Origin: Hedera helix
Taxonomy: Eukaryota; Streptophyta; Magnoliopsida; Apiales; Araliaceae
Reading direction: 5' to 3'
NCBI GenBank assembly: GCA_947179155.2
Contig: OX359282.1
Location: 3,030,001 to 3,094,000 of the forward strand
Length of the DNA: 64,000 nucleotides
Every line of letters starts with the position of its first letter. The stretch's first letter is position 1. The notes under the pieces were generated by a model that worked only from the letters and a program-made list of their open reading frames with translations, did not search any database and was not told the DNA's origin. This document shows positions 34,751-46,400 of this stretch, one piece after another. Both the position numbers and the translations under genes were made by a program.

Positions 34751-37051
34751 ATGCAGCGCCCTCCGCAACATGAGTTTGCTCTCAAGGAGACCTCTCCAAA
34801 AATTGCTGGATCCGGGACGATCACAGGCGATAAGCTCACCTGCGCATATGACCTTGTTGAGCAGATGCAATACCTTTATGTCCGTGTTGTTAAGGCCAAG
34901 GAATTGCCAGGAAAAGATGTCACCGTTGGTGTTGATCCCTATGTTGAAGTGAAGCTAGGAAACTACAAGGGAGTCACAAAGCATTTTGAGAAGAAAAATA
35001 ACCCCGAATGGGACTATGTTTTCGCCTTCTCACAGGACAGACTTCAAGCTTCGTTCATTGAGGTAATAGTGAAAGATAAAGATGTTGTTTTAGATGATTT
35101 TGTTGGGAGGGTCTTGTTTGATCTCATTGATGTCCCTAAACGTGTGCCCCCGGATAGTCCATTGGCGCCTCAATGGTATAGATTGGAAGATAAAAGAGGC
35201 GAAAAGCTCAGACATGGTGAAATAATGCTTGCTGTTTGGAAAGGAACTCAGGCCGATGAGGCCTTTCCTGATGCTTGGCATTCGGATGCAGCAAGCGTTG
35301 GAAGGGAAGGAATCACGAAGATTAGAGGGAAAGTTTATTTATCCCCTCGGCTTTGGTACGTTCGTGTCAATGTTATCGAATGTCAAGATTTGCTGCCTAA
35401 TGAAAAGGGTAAGCCCCCGGAGGTACTAGTGAAGGTCATCCTTGGAAATCAGGCTTTGAGAACTAAGATTTCACCTGTAAAAGGTGTTAATCCAATGTGG
35501 AATGAGGATTTAGTTTTTGTAACTGCTGAGCCATTTGAGGAGCCTTTGGTGATTACGGTGGAGGACAAAGCTAACAAAGATGATTTCTTGGGGAAATGTG
35601 TGCTTCCTTTAAACACTATACATAGAAGGTTTGAAAATAAGGCTGTGCCTTCTAAGTGGCATAATCTTGAAAAATATGCTATTGTGGAGGGGGAGAAAAA
35701 AGAAACGAAATTTGCTAGTAGGATTCATTTAAGGATATGTTTGGATGGTGGATATCATGTTTTAGACGAGTCTACACATTATAGTAGTGACCTTAGGCCA
35801 ACTGCCAAACAGTTGTGGAAATCCAGCATAGGGCTTTTTGAGCTTGGGATTATTAGTGCTACCGGATTATCTCCCATGAAAACACGAGATGGCCGAGCAA
35901 CTACAGACGCTTATTGTGTTGCTAAATATGGCCCAAAATGGGTACGAACGAGGACAATCATAGATAACTTCGGCCCCAAATGGAACGAGCAATACACGTG
36001 GGAGGTATTCGATCCTTGTACTATGATCACTATAGGGGTGTTCGATAACGGCCATTTACATGGAGGGAAGGATTTGAGAATCGGAAAGGTGAGGATCCGG
36101 CTATCGACCCTAGAAACGGAGCGAGTTTACACACATTCCTATCCTCTCATTGTGTTGCAGCCATCAGGGGTTAAGAAAATGGGAGAAGTGCAGTTAGCTG
36201 TGAGATTCTCGTGTTCGTCGTATGTCAACATGTTGAGCAAATATTCGATGCCATTGTTGCCTAAAATGCACTATGTCCATCCGCTATCGGTTATTCAGAT
36301 GGATGTTTTGAGGCACCAAGCGACTCAGATAGTGTCGATTAGGCTGAGCAGAGCTGAGCCTCCACTAAAAAGGGAGGTGGTGGAGTTTATGTTGGATGTG
36401 GGATCACATATTTGGAGTGTAAGGAGGAGTAAAGCTAACTTCTTTAGAGTCGTGAATGTTTTGAGTAGTGTTGTGGCGGTAGGGAAATGGTTTGACAAGA
36501 TATGCCAATGGAAAAATCCTATCACGACTGTTTTGATACACATTCTTTTTGTGATTTTGGTACTTTTCCCTGAACTAATACTCCCTACTATATTTTTGTA
36601 CCTTTTTTTCATTGGCATTTGGCGATATAGATGGAAACCAAGGCACCCTCCTCATATGGATATTCAACTATCTCATGCTGATGCTGTCGGCCCTGATGAA
36701 CTAGACGAAGAGTTTGACACATTTCCGACTTCAAAAGGGTCAGATACCGTTCGAATGAGGTATGATAGGCTTAGGAGTATAGGCGGGAGGATTCAAACTG
36801 TTGTTGGAGATTTGGCAGCACAAGGTGAAAGGCTGCAGTCTCTGCTGAATTGGAGGGATCCGCGAGCTTCAGCTTTGTTTGTGACGTTCTGTTTGATGGC
36901 TGCGATAGTGTTATATGTCACGCCTTTTCAAGTGGTGGCGCTTCTTGCTGGGTTTTATGTGTTGAGGCATCCGAGGTTTCGACAAAAGCTTCCTTCTTTA
37001 CCTGCAAATTTCTTCAGGAGGCTGCCTGCCAGAACAGACTGCATCATATAA
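34751..37051 (+). CDS. MCTP/FTIP-type protein: three C2 domains and a C-terminal membrane region (766 aa)
   Basis: The start chosen is the ATG at 34751, which opens MQRPP and follows the splice acceptor at 34737. The upstream in-frame Met at 34637 lies in the intron. C2 domains lie at about residues 38-150, 200-310 and 360-475. The phosphoribosyltransferase C-terminal-like region at about 611-766 contains two hydrophobic blocks (about 590-625 and 707-738) that anchor the protein in membranes. The protein ends RLPARTDCII. Plant relatives (FTIP/QUIRKY group) sit at ER-plasma membrane contacts and plasmodesmata and help traffic proteins such as florigen. The length and end match the FTIP3/4-like subgroup. 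As is usual there, the coding region is intronless. The second C2 has PPEVLVKV where the first has VDPYVEV, so its calcium binding may be reduced. Confidence 0.93.
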   Translation: MQRPPQHEFALKETSPKIAGSGTITGDKLTCAYDLVEQMQYLYVRVVKAKELPGKDVTVGVDPYVEVKLGNYKGVTKHFEKKNNPEWDYVFAFSQDRLQASFIEVIVKDKDVVLDDFVGRVLFDLIDVPKRVPPDSPLAPQWYRLEDKRGEKLRHGEIMLAVWKGTQADEAFPDAWHSDAASVGREGITKIRGKVYLSPRLWYVRVNVIECQDLLPNEKGKPPEVLVKVILGNQALRTKISPVKGVNPMWNEDLVFVTAEPFEEPLVITVEDKANKDDFLGKCVLPLNTIHRRFENKAVPSKWHNLEKYAIVEGEKKETKFASRIHLRICLDGGYHVLDESTHYSSDLRPTAKQLWKSSIGLFELGIISATGLSPMKTRDGRATTDAYCVAKYGPKWVRTRTIIDNFGPKWNEQYTWEVFDPCTMITIGVFDNGHLHGGKDLRIGKVRIRLSTLETERVYTHSYPLIVLQPSGVKKMGEVQLAVRFSCSSYVNMLSKYSMPLLPKMHYVHPLSVIQMDVLRHQATQIVSIRLSRAEPPLKREVVEFMLDVGSHIWSVRRSKANFFRVVNVLSSVVAVGKWFDKICQWKNPITTVLIHILFVILVLFPELILPTIFLYLFFIGIWRYRWKPRHPPHMDIQLSHADAVGPDELDEEFDTFPTSKGSDTVRMRYDRLRSIGGRIQTVVGDLAAQGERLQSLLNWRDPRASALFVTFCLMAAIVLYVTPFQVVALLAGFYVLRHPRFRQKLPSLPANFFRRLPARTDCII

Positions 37052-38479
37052 GCACCAATTCATTACTAGAAACGCAGATCAACCGGGTACTTGGAAGGTA
37101 ATGGGTACGAAGAATGCTACCTAGAATGCACAAGGAATTTAGTTCTCGTTCTACGATTCAGAATGGTATTATAAGGTATGCAAAACACAGGACAATAAGA
37201 GTTTCCTAGTAACCTAAGCACGATTATGGCCTCCTATGCTTAGTTTTCAGCCTCGTCGTTGCTCATTTGTTGTTTCATTTCCATGAAAATGCAGCTTGTT
37301 TATGTTATTTATTCAAGTCTGTTAATTGTAACCAGACTGTTAAAAACTTTGATCGTCTCTGTTTTAATATAACAAATTCTTTTCTGCCCACAATTCTGCA
37401 GTAATTGTATAGAACTAGGGACTGTTTTCAAGGCCCTGATGTATTTTCATCAAATATTTGTTACATGTAGAGAAATCATAGACTAATCAGTTTGCTGCCT
37501 TCTGTTAGATGATGGAGAGAATTTTGGTAAAAAAAAAATGCAGCAAAATCATGTAAATATACAGTGGAAAAATGGGATTTGTTTAGATGTTCAAATTATT
37601 CATACTTCTGTAAATTCCTTATAATGTAACAATTTGGCTTAGCTCTATGCTGGCTAAAATCAATTACAGAGAGTTTTTTATGGTAAAATATCTTATGGGA
37701 AAAGTTGAAAATTTTCAAATGCTCTTGAAACTGCTTTTACCTTTACCCTTAACAAAACTTGCCAAATATTTTTCATAGGGCTTGAAAATTATATGCGAAT
37801 CACTTTTTTATTTTTTATATTAGTTTTTTCTTCAATAGCCCTGTTAATAAAAGTGTTTCACCTCATCGCACAGCTTCGCCATACAGCCTTAATGGCAATT
37901 ACAATCGAATTAAGTGATTCCTATTAACATACAAGAGTGAAAGGAAAAGATTTCTTTTCAACGAAAACAAACTTAATGATTATGACACTCGAATTTGTTT
38001 TCGGGTAGTTGGACGGGTTACCAGGTAACCTATTCGCCCAACAATTTGCGAACCGAAAACTATTGTTCCGCGTTCGAATCGTGGTACGAAAACACATATA
38101 CTTTTTATATTTCACCGATAGGTTTTTCATCCTCATATCTGATACCAAATTGATCCACGTTACAGTTAACTATTACTGTTTAAACCAGACAACTTCTGGT
38201 TTTAATCACTTTAAAGCACATGGACTTAACAACTCAAGGGACACAACAACACCTCTTTAGACCAATTCAAGGGTATCTATTTCAGCTAAATATTATTGTC
38301 TTACGAGTTACGTCTACCATAGCCTTGTCATCAATAAGAATGTAGATCACACTTTAGATTAATTTAAGGATATTCAGCTAAATCTTATCATCTTATTCTA
38401 ACATAGATTTGTTGTCACGAAGAATGTGGATTATTTACAAAAGGAAACCAGACAAGTCTACATCAAACGAGATTGAGGG
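37052..38479. other. 3' UTR of the MCTP gene and intergenic DNA
   Basis: The 3' UTR probably runs to about 37390-37480. Beyond it I see no gene. At about 37990-38100 a GTTCGAATC box is present, but no tRNA fold could be made. Confidence 0.5.
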
Positions 38480-38650
38480 CTTGAGGCGGATCTGGTTAGC
38501 ATGAAGTTAACTTTGTGGTAAGTTGGACAATTGACCAATACAGTGCTGACACGAATAGAAAGAAAACCCCGGTCTGCGTGTCAGCACTGTATTGATCAAT
38601 TATCCAACTTAGCATGAAGTTAACTTCATGCTAATCGAATCCGCTTAAAG
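38480..38650. repeat. Foldback element: 74-bp inverted repeats with 23-bp loop
   Basis: Arms 38480-38553 and 38577-38650 align without gaps with about 64 of 74 bases complementary. The inner 18 bases (CAATACAGTGCTGACACG) and another 18 bases (TTAGCATGAAGTTAACTT) match perfectly. The right arm contains a perfect 26-bp palindrome at 38609-38634. It could be a foldback/MITE or a young hairpin RNA locus. Two inner mismatches become G:U pairs in a minus-strand transcript. Confidence 0.85.
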
Positions 38651-38654
38651 CGTA

Positions 38655-39660
38655 TGACTTTATATCTATTTGGGCTAAAGATAATTCAATTGAGATTAAG
38701 ACTTGAGCTCAAATTAAAGTAATTCAAGCATTATTGGACAAACTAATGAAGGCCCAAACAAAGTTAAAAACCAGCACAGCTTCAACAAACTTAAATGAGC
38801 CAAATTCAACTAAGAAGGGATTCTTGTCCAAACTCAGAAGGGATTCTCGGCAGATTAGTGTATCTATTCACGGCTGGAAACTAAGGGAGTATACTCACGG
38901 TAATTCCAGATTTCAAGCTAATTGTGAGCCAAGTTCGGTAGTATTGTAACAGGCCAATTCAGTTCCTAAGGTAGGGATGGTTTTCAATTATTTCAGTTCC
39001 TAATAGCGGCAGACGGTTGGAAAGTAACAATTCAATTGGAATTCTAGTTTCCTAGTCTCGGTTGGTTACAACAATCAGAACACTGAAGGGAAAGATTTTC
39101 AAAACTTCTGCAGATTTTAACTCTTATTTATCTTCCTAATTATGCACGGCAAGCCAACCAAGTTGCCGAAGGATTAGCATCGTTCCAAGTCATGGCAATC
39201 AAGCATCCTATTCCAAGTGATTCTTCAAGTCTGATTCTAGATTGCGGCTAAAAGACAAACAACATTATAAGGGACTACGTGCGTCAATTTAATTGGGACT
39301 TGATCAGCATAGCAAGGATTTGTTTCTTATATAATTAGGAATCTTATTTTAGTTTCCTTAATTATTTCTAATTTTCATGTAATTAATTTTCTAATTGTAT
39401 TTAGCGTTTTTAAGTTATTAGGGTTTCTAGAATTTTTCCATGTAATAGTTTAATTAGGGATACAAAGCTAATGTAAGCTAAGTTTTGAGAGTAATAAAAT
39501 TGTGACAGTGTCTTCTACAATTATACAAAAGTTCTTGCTTACATATAAGTATCAGGTTAATGTGTCATTAGTGTTCCACCTTTCAATAAATCTGAAACAC
39601 CAGCAATACATTAGACGACGACCACCTTACGCAAGCGTAAGGTGGAGTCTATCATAATTG
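38655..39660. other. Uncharacterised repeat-like stretch, possibly a decayed LTR
   Basis: The segment has moderate GC content with no long ORF and a promoter-to-polyA-like layout (ATTAGGGATACAAAGC, then AATAAAATTGTGACAG, then a T-rich stretch) reminiscent of LTRs. I could not find its ends or a target duplication. Confidence 0.25.
39622..39645. other. Perfect 11-bp hairpin
   Basis: CCACCTTACGC and GCGTAAGGTGG are perfect inverted repeats with a two-base loop (AA). No context explains it. Confidence 0.8.
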
Positions 39661-40740
39661 AAGTAACCAAGCAAATGCATTATTATGACCTCAAGAAGAA
39701 CCATTAAGGAAAAGTGAGGGCTACAAATGTGAAATAAAACTCCATATATTGTTAACCAAAAGGCTAGGAATAACTAATGATACTACATTTTTCTCTCTCT
39801 TATGGTAACTTTCAGCTTTTTTTTATCAAATAATACCAATCATTACTGATACTAAATATCAATCCCGCCGTCGGAAAAATGAGTCCTGAATTCCTTTAGG
39901 ACAGATAAAGTACTATGAACACCTTAAAAACCGGAAGAAAACACCACTTGCCCAATTATGCGGTGGAGGACTATCAGAATAAATGCATGATCCAGCACAT
40001 ATTTTCATAGCTCAATCATAATTTCCATTTCATGAAATTACTTCCTATAATCCTCTTTTGAGGTCTGAGGACTTCTATTGCTTGAACCGGGAATACATCT
40101 ATGATATCAAATTTCTGCCCCCCTTATTCATCAATACAACTTATATTTATTGAAACAAAGATCCCACATAATGCATTATTCCGGAGGCCAACTTCATTTA
40201 CAACTGGCCAAAAAGAGCTAGAAACTCCCATTGTAATGACTTAATTGAAATGCAAGAGCAATCTGAATGACAGCAAACTTCTACCATAGCAAAGAGGAAT
40301 ATCTCAGTCACCTATATAAGCATCTTATGCTTTTCTACTATTTCCATAGTTTGATGGAAGTGTGAACCAAATAAGAAATTAAATTGTCATGACGCAACAA
40401 CCAACTCCAACAGGTTTACGAGCAATCAAAAAGAACCCCACAACTAACTAGAAATGTCCAATTTTTGTTCTCCAAATTTTAGACCCTCATAGCACCAGAC
40501 TCTCCCAAGCACGAAACAACACTAGCAAAAATATATCAAACACCTCCTAAACAGTAAGACGACAAGTATAAAACACATGCACACACACACTAAACTATAT
40601 ACAGAATTCTGTTGAATAGATATATGAATATACAGTCGCAAAGTACATGCTTTACTCTATATTATCAACAATAAAAATCTCAAGAAGACCATTGATAATA
40701 GTAAAAAATTTCAAAAAGGGTAGTATTGCAAAATAATTAA
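39661..40740. other. Intergenic DNA, nothing recognised
   Basis: The composition is non-repetitive and more even than in the AT-rich zones. Some of it may be intron or flank of the minus-strand exon remnant to the right. I see no confident exon. Confidence 0.4.
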
Positions 40741-40862
40741 GTGTTTGCAGGGAATTTCAAGTTTCTTGGGCTTGAGAGTGCGACACGAAGTTTCACCAAT
40801 CTCAATTTCAAGCTTTTCCACATGGGCTTCTGTCCCTTTTTCCACTCCCTTCAGAAACTCAA
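40741..40862 (-). pseudogene. Exon remnant of an IGR-motif (mS41-like) gene, split by a retrotransposon
   Basis: Read on the minus strand across the insertion point, 50784-50765 joins 40857-40741 into an open block whose peptide includes EFLKGVEKGTEAHVEKLE and later LKPKKLEIPCKH, then a stop. An acceptor (GTTGCAG) precedes it at 50785-50790. FLK-G and a GIP/EIPCKH block resemble the IGR motif of the small mitochondrial ribosomal protein mS41, from memory and without a search. The middle of the motif looks shortened. The Tat element sits inside this block with CTCAA/CTCAG at its edges. The block could be a dead copy or a disrupted real exon. Confidence 0.4.
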
Positions 40863-41350
40863 TGTTAGGATGAATATTTCGCTAAGCCTGGTCTGGTAAA
40901 TCTATGATGGGCTAGGCCCAACGGACCGTCAGCTTGGCAAATTCTTATGAGGACTTCTAAGTCCAATAGGCTTGGGATAGGTCCCTAACCTGTCTGGACT
41001 GTGGCTATTTACTATATCTAATCCGAATTAGAATAGGAGTCAGGTTCTTAGAGGGTTTAGGAGATTACCTTCCTATTCAAACTATACCACGTTGATGGAC
41101 AATCCCAAAGGGAGTCGGTAAGAGTCAGGTATACACTATAAATACTCAGTCAATGATGGAGGAAAAGGTTACACACACATGCATATTATTACTATACTAA
41201 ATACTTGGACCTCCATTGTTGGCCTTTCTTAAAACCTTCACTAACTCTTACACCGGAGGAGTCCACCAACGGCCCAAGCCGTTGGGACTTTTGTGCAGGT
41301 ATCCTATCCGGACGGCTAACAGGACAGCCGGACAAAACCAGGCGTCAACA
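40863..41350 (+). repeat. 5' LTR of the Tat element
   Basis: Starts TGTTAGGATGAATATTTCG and ends GGCGTCAACA. TATAAATA at about 41137 is a likely TATA box, since transcription start in the LTR would follow it. Nearly identical to 50277-50764. Confidence 0.95.
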
Positions 41351-41351
41351 T

Positions 41352-41368
41352 TGGCGCTAGAAGGAGGG
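41352..41368 (+). other. Candidate primer-binding site of the Tat element
   Basis: TGGCGCTAGAAGGAGGG starts one base after the LTR. It begins TGG as a tRNA 3'-end complement should. I do not know which tRNA it matches. Confidence 0.6.
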
Positions 41369-41400
41369 GCCGAGTAAAATTTCCACCAATCATCATTGAT

Positions 41401-43476
41401 ATGGAAACTTCACACTCGCAAAGTTATTCACGGCGACCAACACCCTCCCAGTCTCGCCGGGAGACGGCGGCTGAGAAAGAACGTCGCCTCCAGATAATCC
41501 TCGACAAGAAAAAGGCTCTAGATATCCAGCAGAAAGAGCTTGACAAGCAGTACGAAGAATTAACCGAAACAGGGGACAACCTCTCGAGCCAGAGAGGCTC
41601 GGCCTCCCGCTCAGACCACCGCGGCAGACGGGAGGACAGATACACGGAACGCCGTAGAGGTGGCCCCCAACCCCGCGAAAAGGAACTGACCCGCTCCAAG
41701 TCGATTTGGACGGCGGATTTGAGGAAGCGAGCTAGATCACCCTCCAAAAGGGATAGGGAGGACAGACGCAGCTACGGGAGCCATACTGGAGAATCCTCAC
41801 CCAAGAAGGCTTCGGACAAGTACTATGGGTCCAGGAAGGATTTGGAGGAAGCCAAAATCGATCGAAGTCGAAAAGTACCCACTTTGGAGATGTATGACGG
41901 AACGGGAGACCCGCATGATCACACCTACTCATTTGAGCAAGCCATGCACTTCCATGGTCATAATGCAGTGGCGATGTGTCACCTGTTTTTATCTACTCTA
42001 AAGAAGACAGCTAGAGAATGGGTCACCTCCCTCCCGAGCGGGTCTATTAAGTCATGGGAAGAGCTACAGGAACAATTTCATACCCGCTTCGGGAGCAATA
42101 AAAGACGGACCAGAATGATGTCCTCTCTACTACAAGTGAAACAGAAGCCGAATGAGACTCTTCGGCAGTATGTCAAAAGATTTCGGGAGGCTGTGTCTGA
42201 AATCAACGGAATCGATCCAAAGCAGGTAATCCAATTTTTAACTATGGGATTAAACGTTAACAAATCCGACAGGTTGATCGAGGAACTTATCTCGAAAGCT
42301 CCAGAAACCCTATCAGAAACTTACGAGAAAGTAGACAAGTTCGTAGAATTGGAAGAGGCTCTCGCCAATCTTCGGGGCTCTTCGAAAAACACAGGTGAGT
42401 TTCACCAGAGAAACCCCGAAGACGAAAGCGCCGAGAAGAAATCCAATGGCACCGGCAAAAAGGGGAGCGACCGAAGAGATTCCAGCCGAGATCGACAGCA
42501 AAATAACCATCCCCCGAGGGATAGAGGGGGTCCCGACAAGGATTACACACCCCTGAATACAAACAAAAGTAATATCGTGAAAGCGATAAAAAACGAACCC
42601 TTCTATGAAAACCCCCCGAAGATTCGGGTTTTTGCAAGACAAAAGAACGGGGATAGATATTGCACCTATCATGAAGCAAAAGGGCATGATACCGATGAGT
42701 GTTACCAGCTCAAAGATTTCCTAGAAAAACAGATACGGAAGGGTAACCTCGACTGTTACGTCGCCGATTCTCGTCGACAATCAGCCCTCGACCGCCTGGA
42801 ACCACCTCCACCCGCTTCCGAGGTAAGAGGAGTGGTTGATGTCATCTCCGGAGGATCGATCTCCGTTCTGTCTAACCGAAAGAGGAAAGCCTTTGGAAGA
42901 GAAGTCCATCAAGTGTCCGGGAAACCCCAAGATATCAAGACCGATCCCATCACTTTCTCCGACGATGATTACCCGTCGGGAATGGTTATTCCGCATCAGG
43001 ACGCACTGGTCATCACAGCTCAGGTCGGCACTATGGATATGAAGAGGATGCTTGTTGATAATGGGAGTTCAGTCGATGTACTCTATAGCCGAGCATACAA
43101 TCGACTGGACTTGGGGGGAAGGAAGCTGAAAATCTGCAATGAGTCCCCCTTATATGGCTTCGGGAATAACTCGGTCCGTATAGCAGGGACGATCGAATTG
43201 CCTGTGATTTTCGGGACTGCCCCAAAGCAAGCTTCCATCATGGTCCGTTTCTATGTAGTCCAGGTGGAAAGTAACTACAACGCCATCTTGGGAAGAACGA
43301 CTCTGTCAGCATTAAAAGACGTCACCTCTATCCCGCATTTAAAAATGAAATTTCCAAATAAAGAATGGGATCGGGGAATCAGTCGGCGACCAAGATCTTT
43401 CCCGAAGATGCTATCTGCAGACCATTCAGACGTCCCCTATCATCGACAGCAAACAGAAAGCCACCATGAAGATTGA
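41401..43476 (+). CDS. Gag-protease of the Tat element (691 aa frame)
   Basis: The N-terminus (about 1-160) is charged and rich in Arg/Glu/Ser. The gag domain spans about residues 160-330 and a zinc-finger variant C-x2-H-x4-H-x4-C (CTYHEAKGHDTDEC) lies at about 421-434. An aspartic protease with LVDNGSSVDVLY starts at about 551 and its second conserved part (AILGRTTL) at about 628. The last 40 residues leave the family pattern, while the +1 frame continues it (see the junction finding), so the frame was probably broken near 43350. The start ATG lies 50 bases after the LTR. Confidence 0.93.
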   Translation: METSHSQSYSRRPTPSQSRRETAAEKERRLQIILDKKKALDIQQKELDKQYEELTETGDNLSSQRGSASRSDHRGRREDRYTERRRGGPQPREKELTRSKSIWTADLRKRARSPSKRDREDRRSYGSHTGESSPKKASDKYYGSRKDLEEAKIDRSRKVPTLEMYDGTGDPHDHTYSFEQAMHFHGHNAVAMCHLFLSTLKKTAREWVTSLPSGSIKSWEELQEQFHTRFGSNKRRTRMMSSLLQVKQKPNETLRQYVKRFREAVSEINGIDPKQVIQFLTMGLNVNKSDRLIEELISKAPETLSETYEKVDKFVELEEALANLRGSSKNTGEFHQRNPEDESAEKKSNGTGKKGSDRRDSSRDRQQNNHPPRDRGGPDKDYTPLNTNKSNIVKAIKNEPFYENPPKIRVFARQKNGDRYCTYHEAKGHDTDECYQLKDFLEKQIRKGNLDCYVADSRRQSALDRLEPPPPASEVRGVVDVISGGSISVLSNRKRKAFGREVHQVSGKPQDIKTDPITFSDDDYPSGMVIPHQDALVITAQVGTMDMKRMLVDNGSSVDVLYSRAYNRLDLGGRKLKICNESPLYGFGNNSVRIAGTIELPVIFGTAPKQASIMVRFYVVQVESNYNAILGRTTLSALKDVTSIPHLKMKFPNKEWDRGISRRPRSFPKMLSADHSDVPYHRQQTESHHED

Positions 43477-46400
43477 GCTCGAACCTTTCACTGAGGGATA
43501 CACCGAACCAATAGCAACACCTGCCGAAGATACGGTCCAGGTTCCGTTATTTCAAGAAGATGACGAGAGAACAGTACAGATTGGGACAGGCCTTCAGGAA
43601 AAAACCAGAGCACGGTTGGTGACCCTTTTACAACAATACTCGGATATCTTTGCTTGGGTCCCAGTCGATATGTCAGGCATTGATAAGACTGTGGCCGTAC
43701 ACCAGCTGAGTGTAAAGCCAAACTCAAAACCTGTTAAGCAAAAGCGAAGGAACATAGCTCCCGAAAGACAACAAGTAATTGACGATGAAATCGATAAACT
43801 TCTGGCTGCTGACTTCATCTTTGAAATCAATTATCCAGAATGGCTCGCGAATGTGGTACTAGTTAAAAAGCATAATGGGAAGTGGAGGATGTGCGTGGAC
43901 TATACAGATCTGAATAAAGCGTGCCCGAAAGATTATTACCCTCTCCCGAATATCGATCAACTGATAGATTCCACATCGGGTCACACTGTAATGAGCTTCC
44001 TGGATGCTTTCTCGGGATACAATCAAATTGCTATGCATGAAAGCGATATCCCTAAGACATCCTTTATCACTCACCGAGCCATCTACGCGTACAAAGTGAT
44101 GTCCTTCGGATTAATCAATGCGGGGGCTACTTATCAGAGAATGATGAACAAAGTGTTCAGCAGCCAGATCAGGAGAAATATGGAAGTCTATGTTGATGAC
44201 GTGATTGTCCGAAGTATGAAGGAAGAAGACCATCTAGCCGACCTGAAGGAATACTTCGAGAACGTTAGGTCAAACAACATGAGACTAAACCCGACTAAAT
44301 GCACGTTTGGCCTCGGGTCAGGCAAATTTTTGGGATATATGGTTAGCCGAAGAGGGATAGAGGCAAATCCCAAAAAAATATTGGCTATCCTTGAAATGCA
44401 ATCGCCGAAAATTTTTAAAGAGGTTCAACGGTTAACGGGGAGGTTGGCAGCTCTTCGACGGTTTGTGGCACGCTTAGCCGAGAAGTGTCTACCTTTCTTC
44501 GGTACTCTGAAGGGGGCCCAGAATCAGAAGACATTTTTATGGACCGAAGACTGCCAAGAGGCCTTTGAGCAAATTAAAAGGTATATCTCCTCTCCTCCAG
44601 TACTGAGTAAAGCGCTCCCCGAAGAGAATCTACAATTATACTTATCTGCCACTTCTTTGGCGATCGGGTCGGCTCTGATAAGAGAGGACTCACAGGGACA
44701 AAAACCTGTCTACTACGTAAGCCACGCTCTTCGAGATGCTGAAACAAGATACCCAAATCTAGAAAAATTGGCTTACGCGTTGGTTATCTCCAGTCGAAAA
44801 CTCCGGCATTACTTCCAAGGACGAACTATCCTCGTCTTCACAGACCAGCCACTTCGGAAAATCCTTTATAGGCCCGAGTCGTCGAGAAGGCTTGCAGCAT
44901 GGGCCATCGAGCTGAGCCAGTTTAATATAGAATTTCGCCCTCGGACAGCAATCAAAGCACAAGCACTCATTGACTTTATCATTGAGTGCTCATTCCGTGA
45001 TGATCTAGAGGACAAGGAACCCGACTGTGATAAACTGACATCAACACCCGAAGAAACGGTATGGACTCTGTTCGTAGACGGATCCGCTACTGGGACGAAG
45101 AGTGGGGCCGGCATTATCCTCACTTCTCCCGAAGGTTTCAAAATACAACAATCTATACGATTCGGGTTCATAGCCACTAATAACATTGCCGAATATGAAG
45201 CACTGGTGGCAGGACTAAAGCTAGCCCGAAGCCTGGAGGTAAAGAACTTGGCAGTATACAGCGACTCCCAATTGGTGGTGAAACAAGTGTTGGGAGAATA
45301 TGAGGCAAAAGAAGTTCATTTACAGGCCTATCTCCAATTAGTTCGGTCATTGTTGACATTCTTCCCAAAATACCAGCTCATAGGAGTAGTCAGATCGGAA
45401 AATACAATGGCCGATGCCCTTTCCAAGTTGGCAACTACCGATCAAGGGGAACTAGACGGAGCCGTATATTTAGAAAATCTTCAGCATCCGAGCACCTTGG
45501 TTCAAACAATAATGGATATTGAACAGGCGGATTCTTGGATGACCCCGATCGTTCAATTCCTTCTGACCGGTGAATTGCCCGAAGACAAGTCTATGGCCCG
45601 AAGGATAAGGTACAAATCCACCAAGTATTGTATCACGAATGATCAGCTGTACCGAAGATCTTATTCTTCCCCACTGCTCCGATGTCTCGACCCCAGGGAA
45701 TCTGATTATGCTCTTCAGGAAGTTCATGAAGGTATCTGCGGTGACCATGTGGGAGCAAAGGCACTGGCCCATAAAATTTTGCGACAAGGATATTTTTGGC
45801 CGACAATGCTTGAAGATGCCAAAGACTTCGTCAAAAAATGTCATAAGTGTCAGATATTTGCATCCGTACCACACCAACCTCCCGAGGAGTTATCTCCGAT
45901 ACTCTCTCCGATCCCCTTTTCTGTATGGGGAATATACATATTGGGCCCTCTTCCACAGGGTAAGGGACAAGTGAAATTTGTGATCGTCGCCATCGATTAT
46001 TTCACCAAGTGGGTAGAAGCCAAACCACTTGTCAAGATCACCGAGCATACATGTCTACAATTCTTCAAAGAACAAGTAGTTTACCGGTTCGGCATCCCGA
46101 TGATCTTAGTTTCTGACAACGGACTTCAGTTTGTTGGTAAAACTTTCGAAGGATTCTTATCAGAACTTAATATCCAGCATCGTCGGACTTCAGTAGCCCA
46201 TCCACAAGCAAATGGTCAAGTAGAAGTTACAAACAGGACACTTCTTCATGGCATTAAAAGAAGATTGGAAGAGGCGAAGGGTGCCTGGCCCGAGGAGCTT
46301 TTGCATGTTCTTTGGGCCTACCGAACAACTCCTCGGACTACTACTGGGGAGACGCCTTTTAAGATGGTCTATGGTTCCGAAGCCCTGATACCTATTGAGA

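Noticed and set aside
37990..38100. tRNA gene or tRNA-derived SINE
   Set aside because: GTTCGAATC looks like a B box, but I could not make a cloverleaf or find a proper A box, poly(A) tail or target duplication.
42287..42687. Minus-strand frames opposite Tat gag (also 44866-45186, 45470-45877)
   Set aside because: Shadows of the sense coding region; unlike 47120-49354 they have no splice signals or domain pattern.
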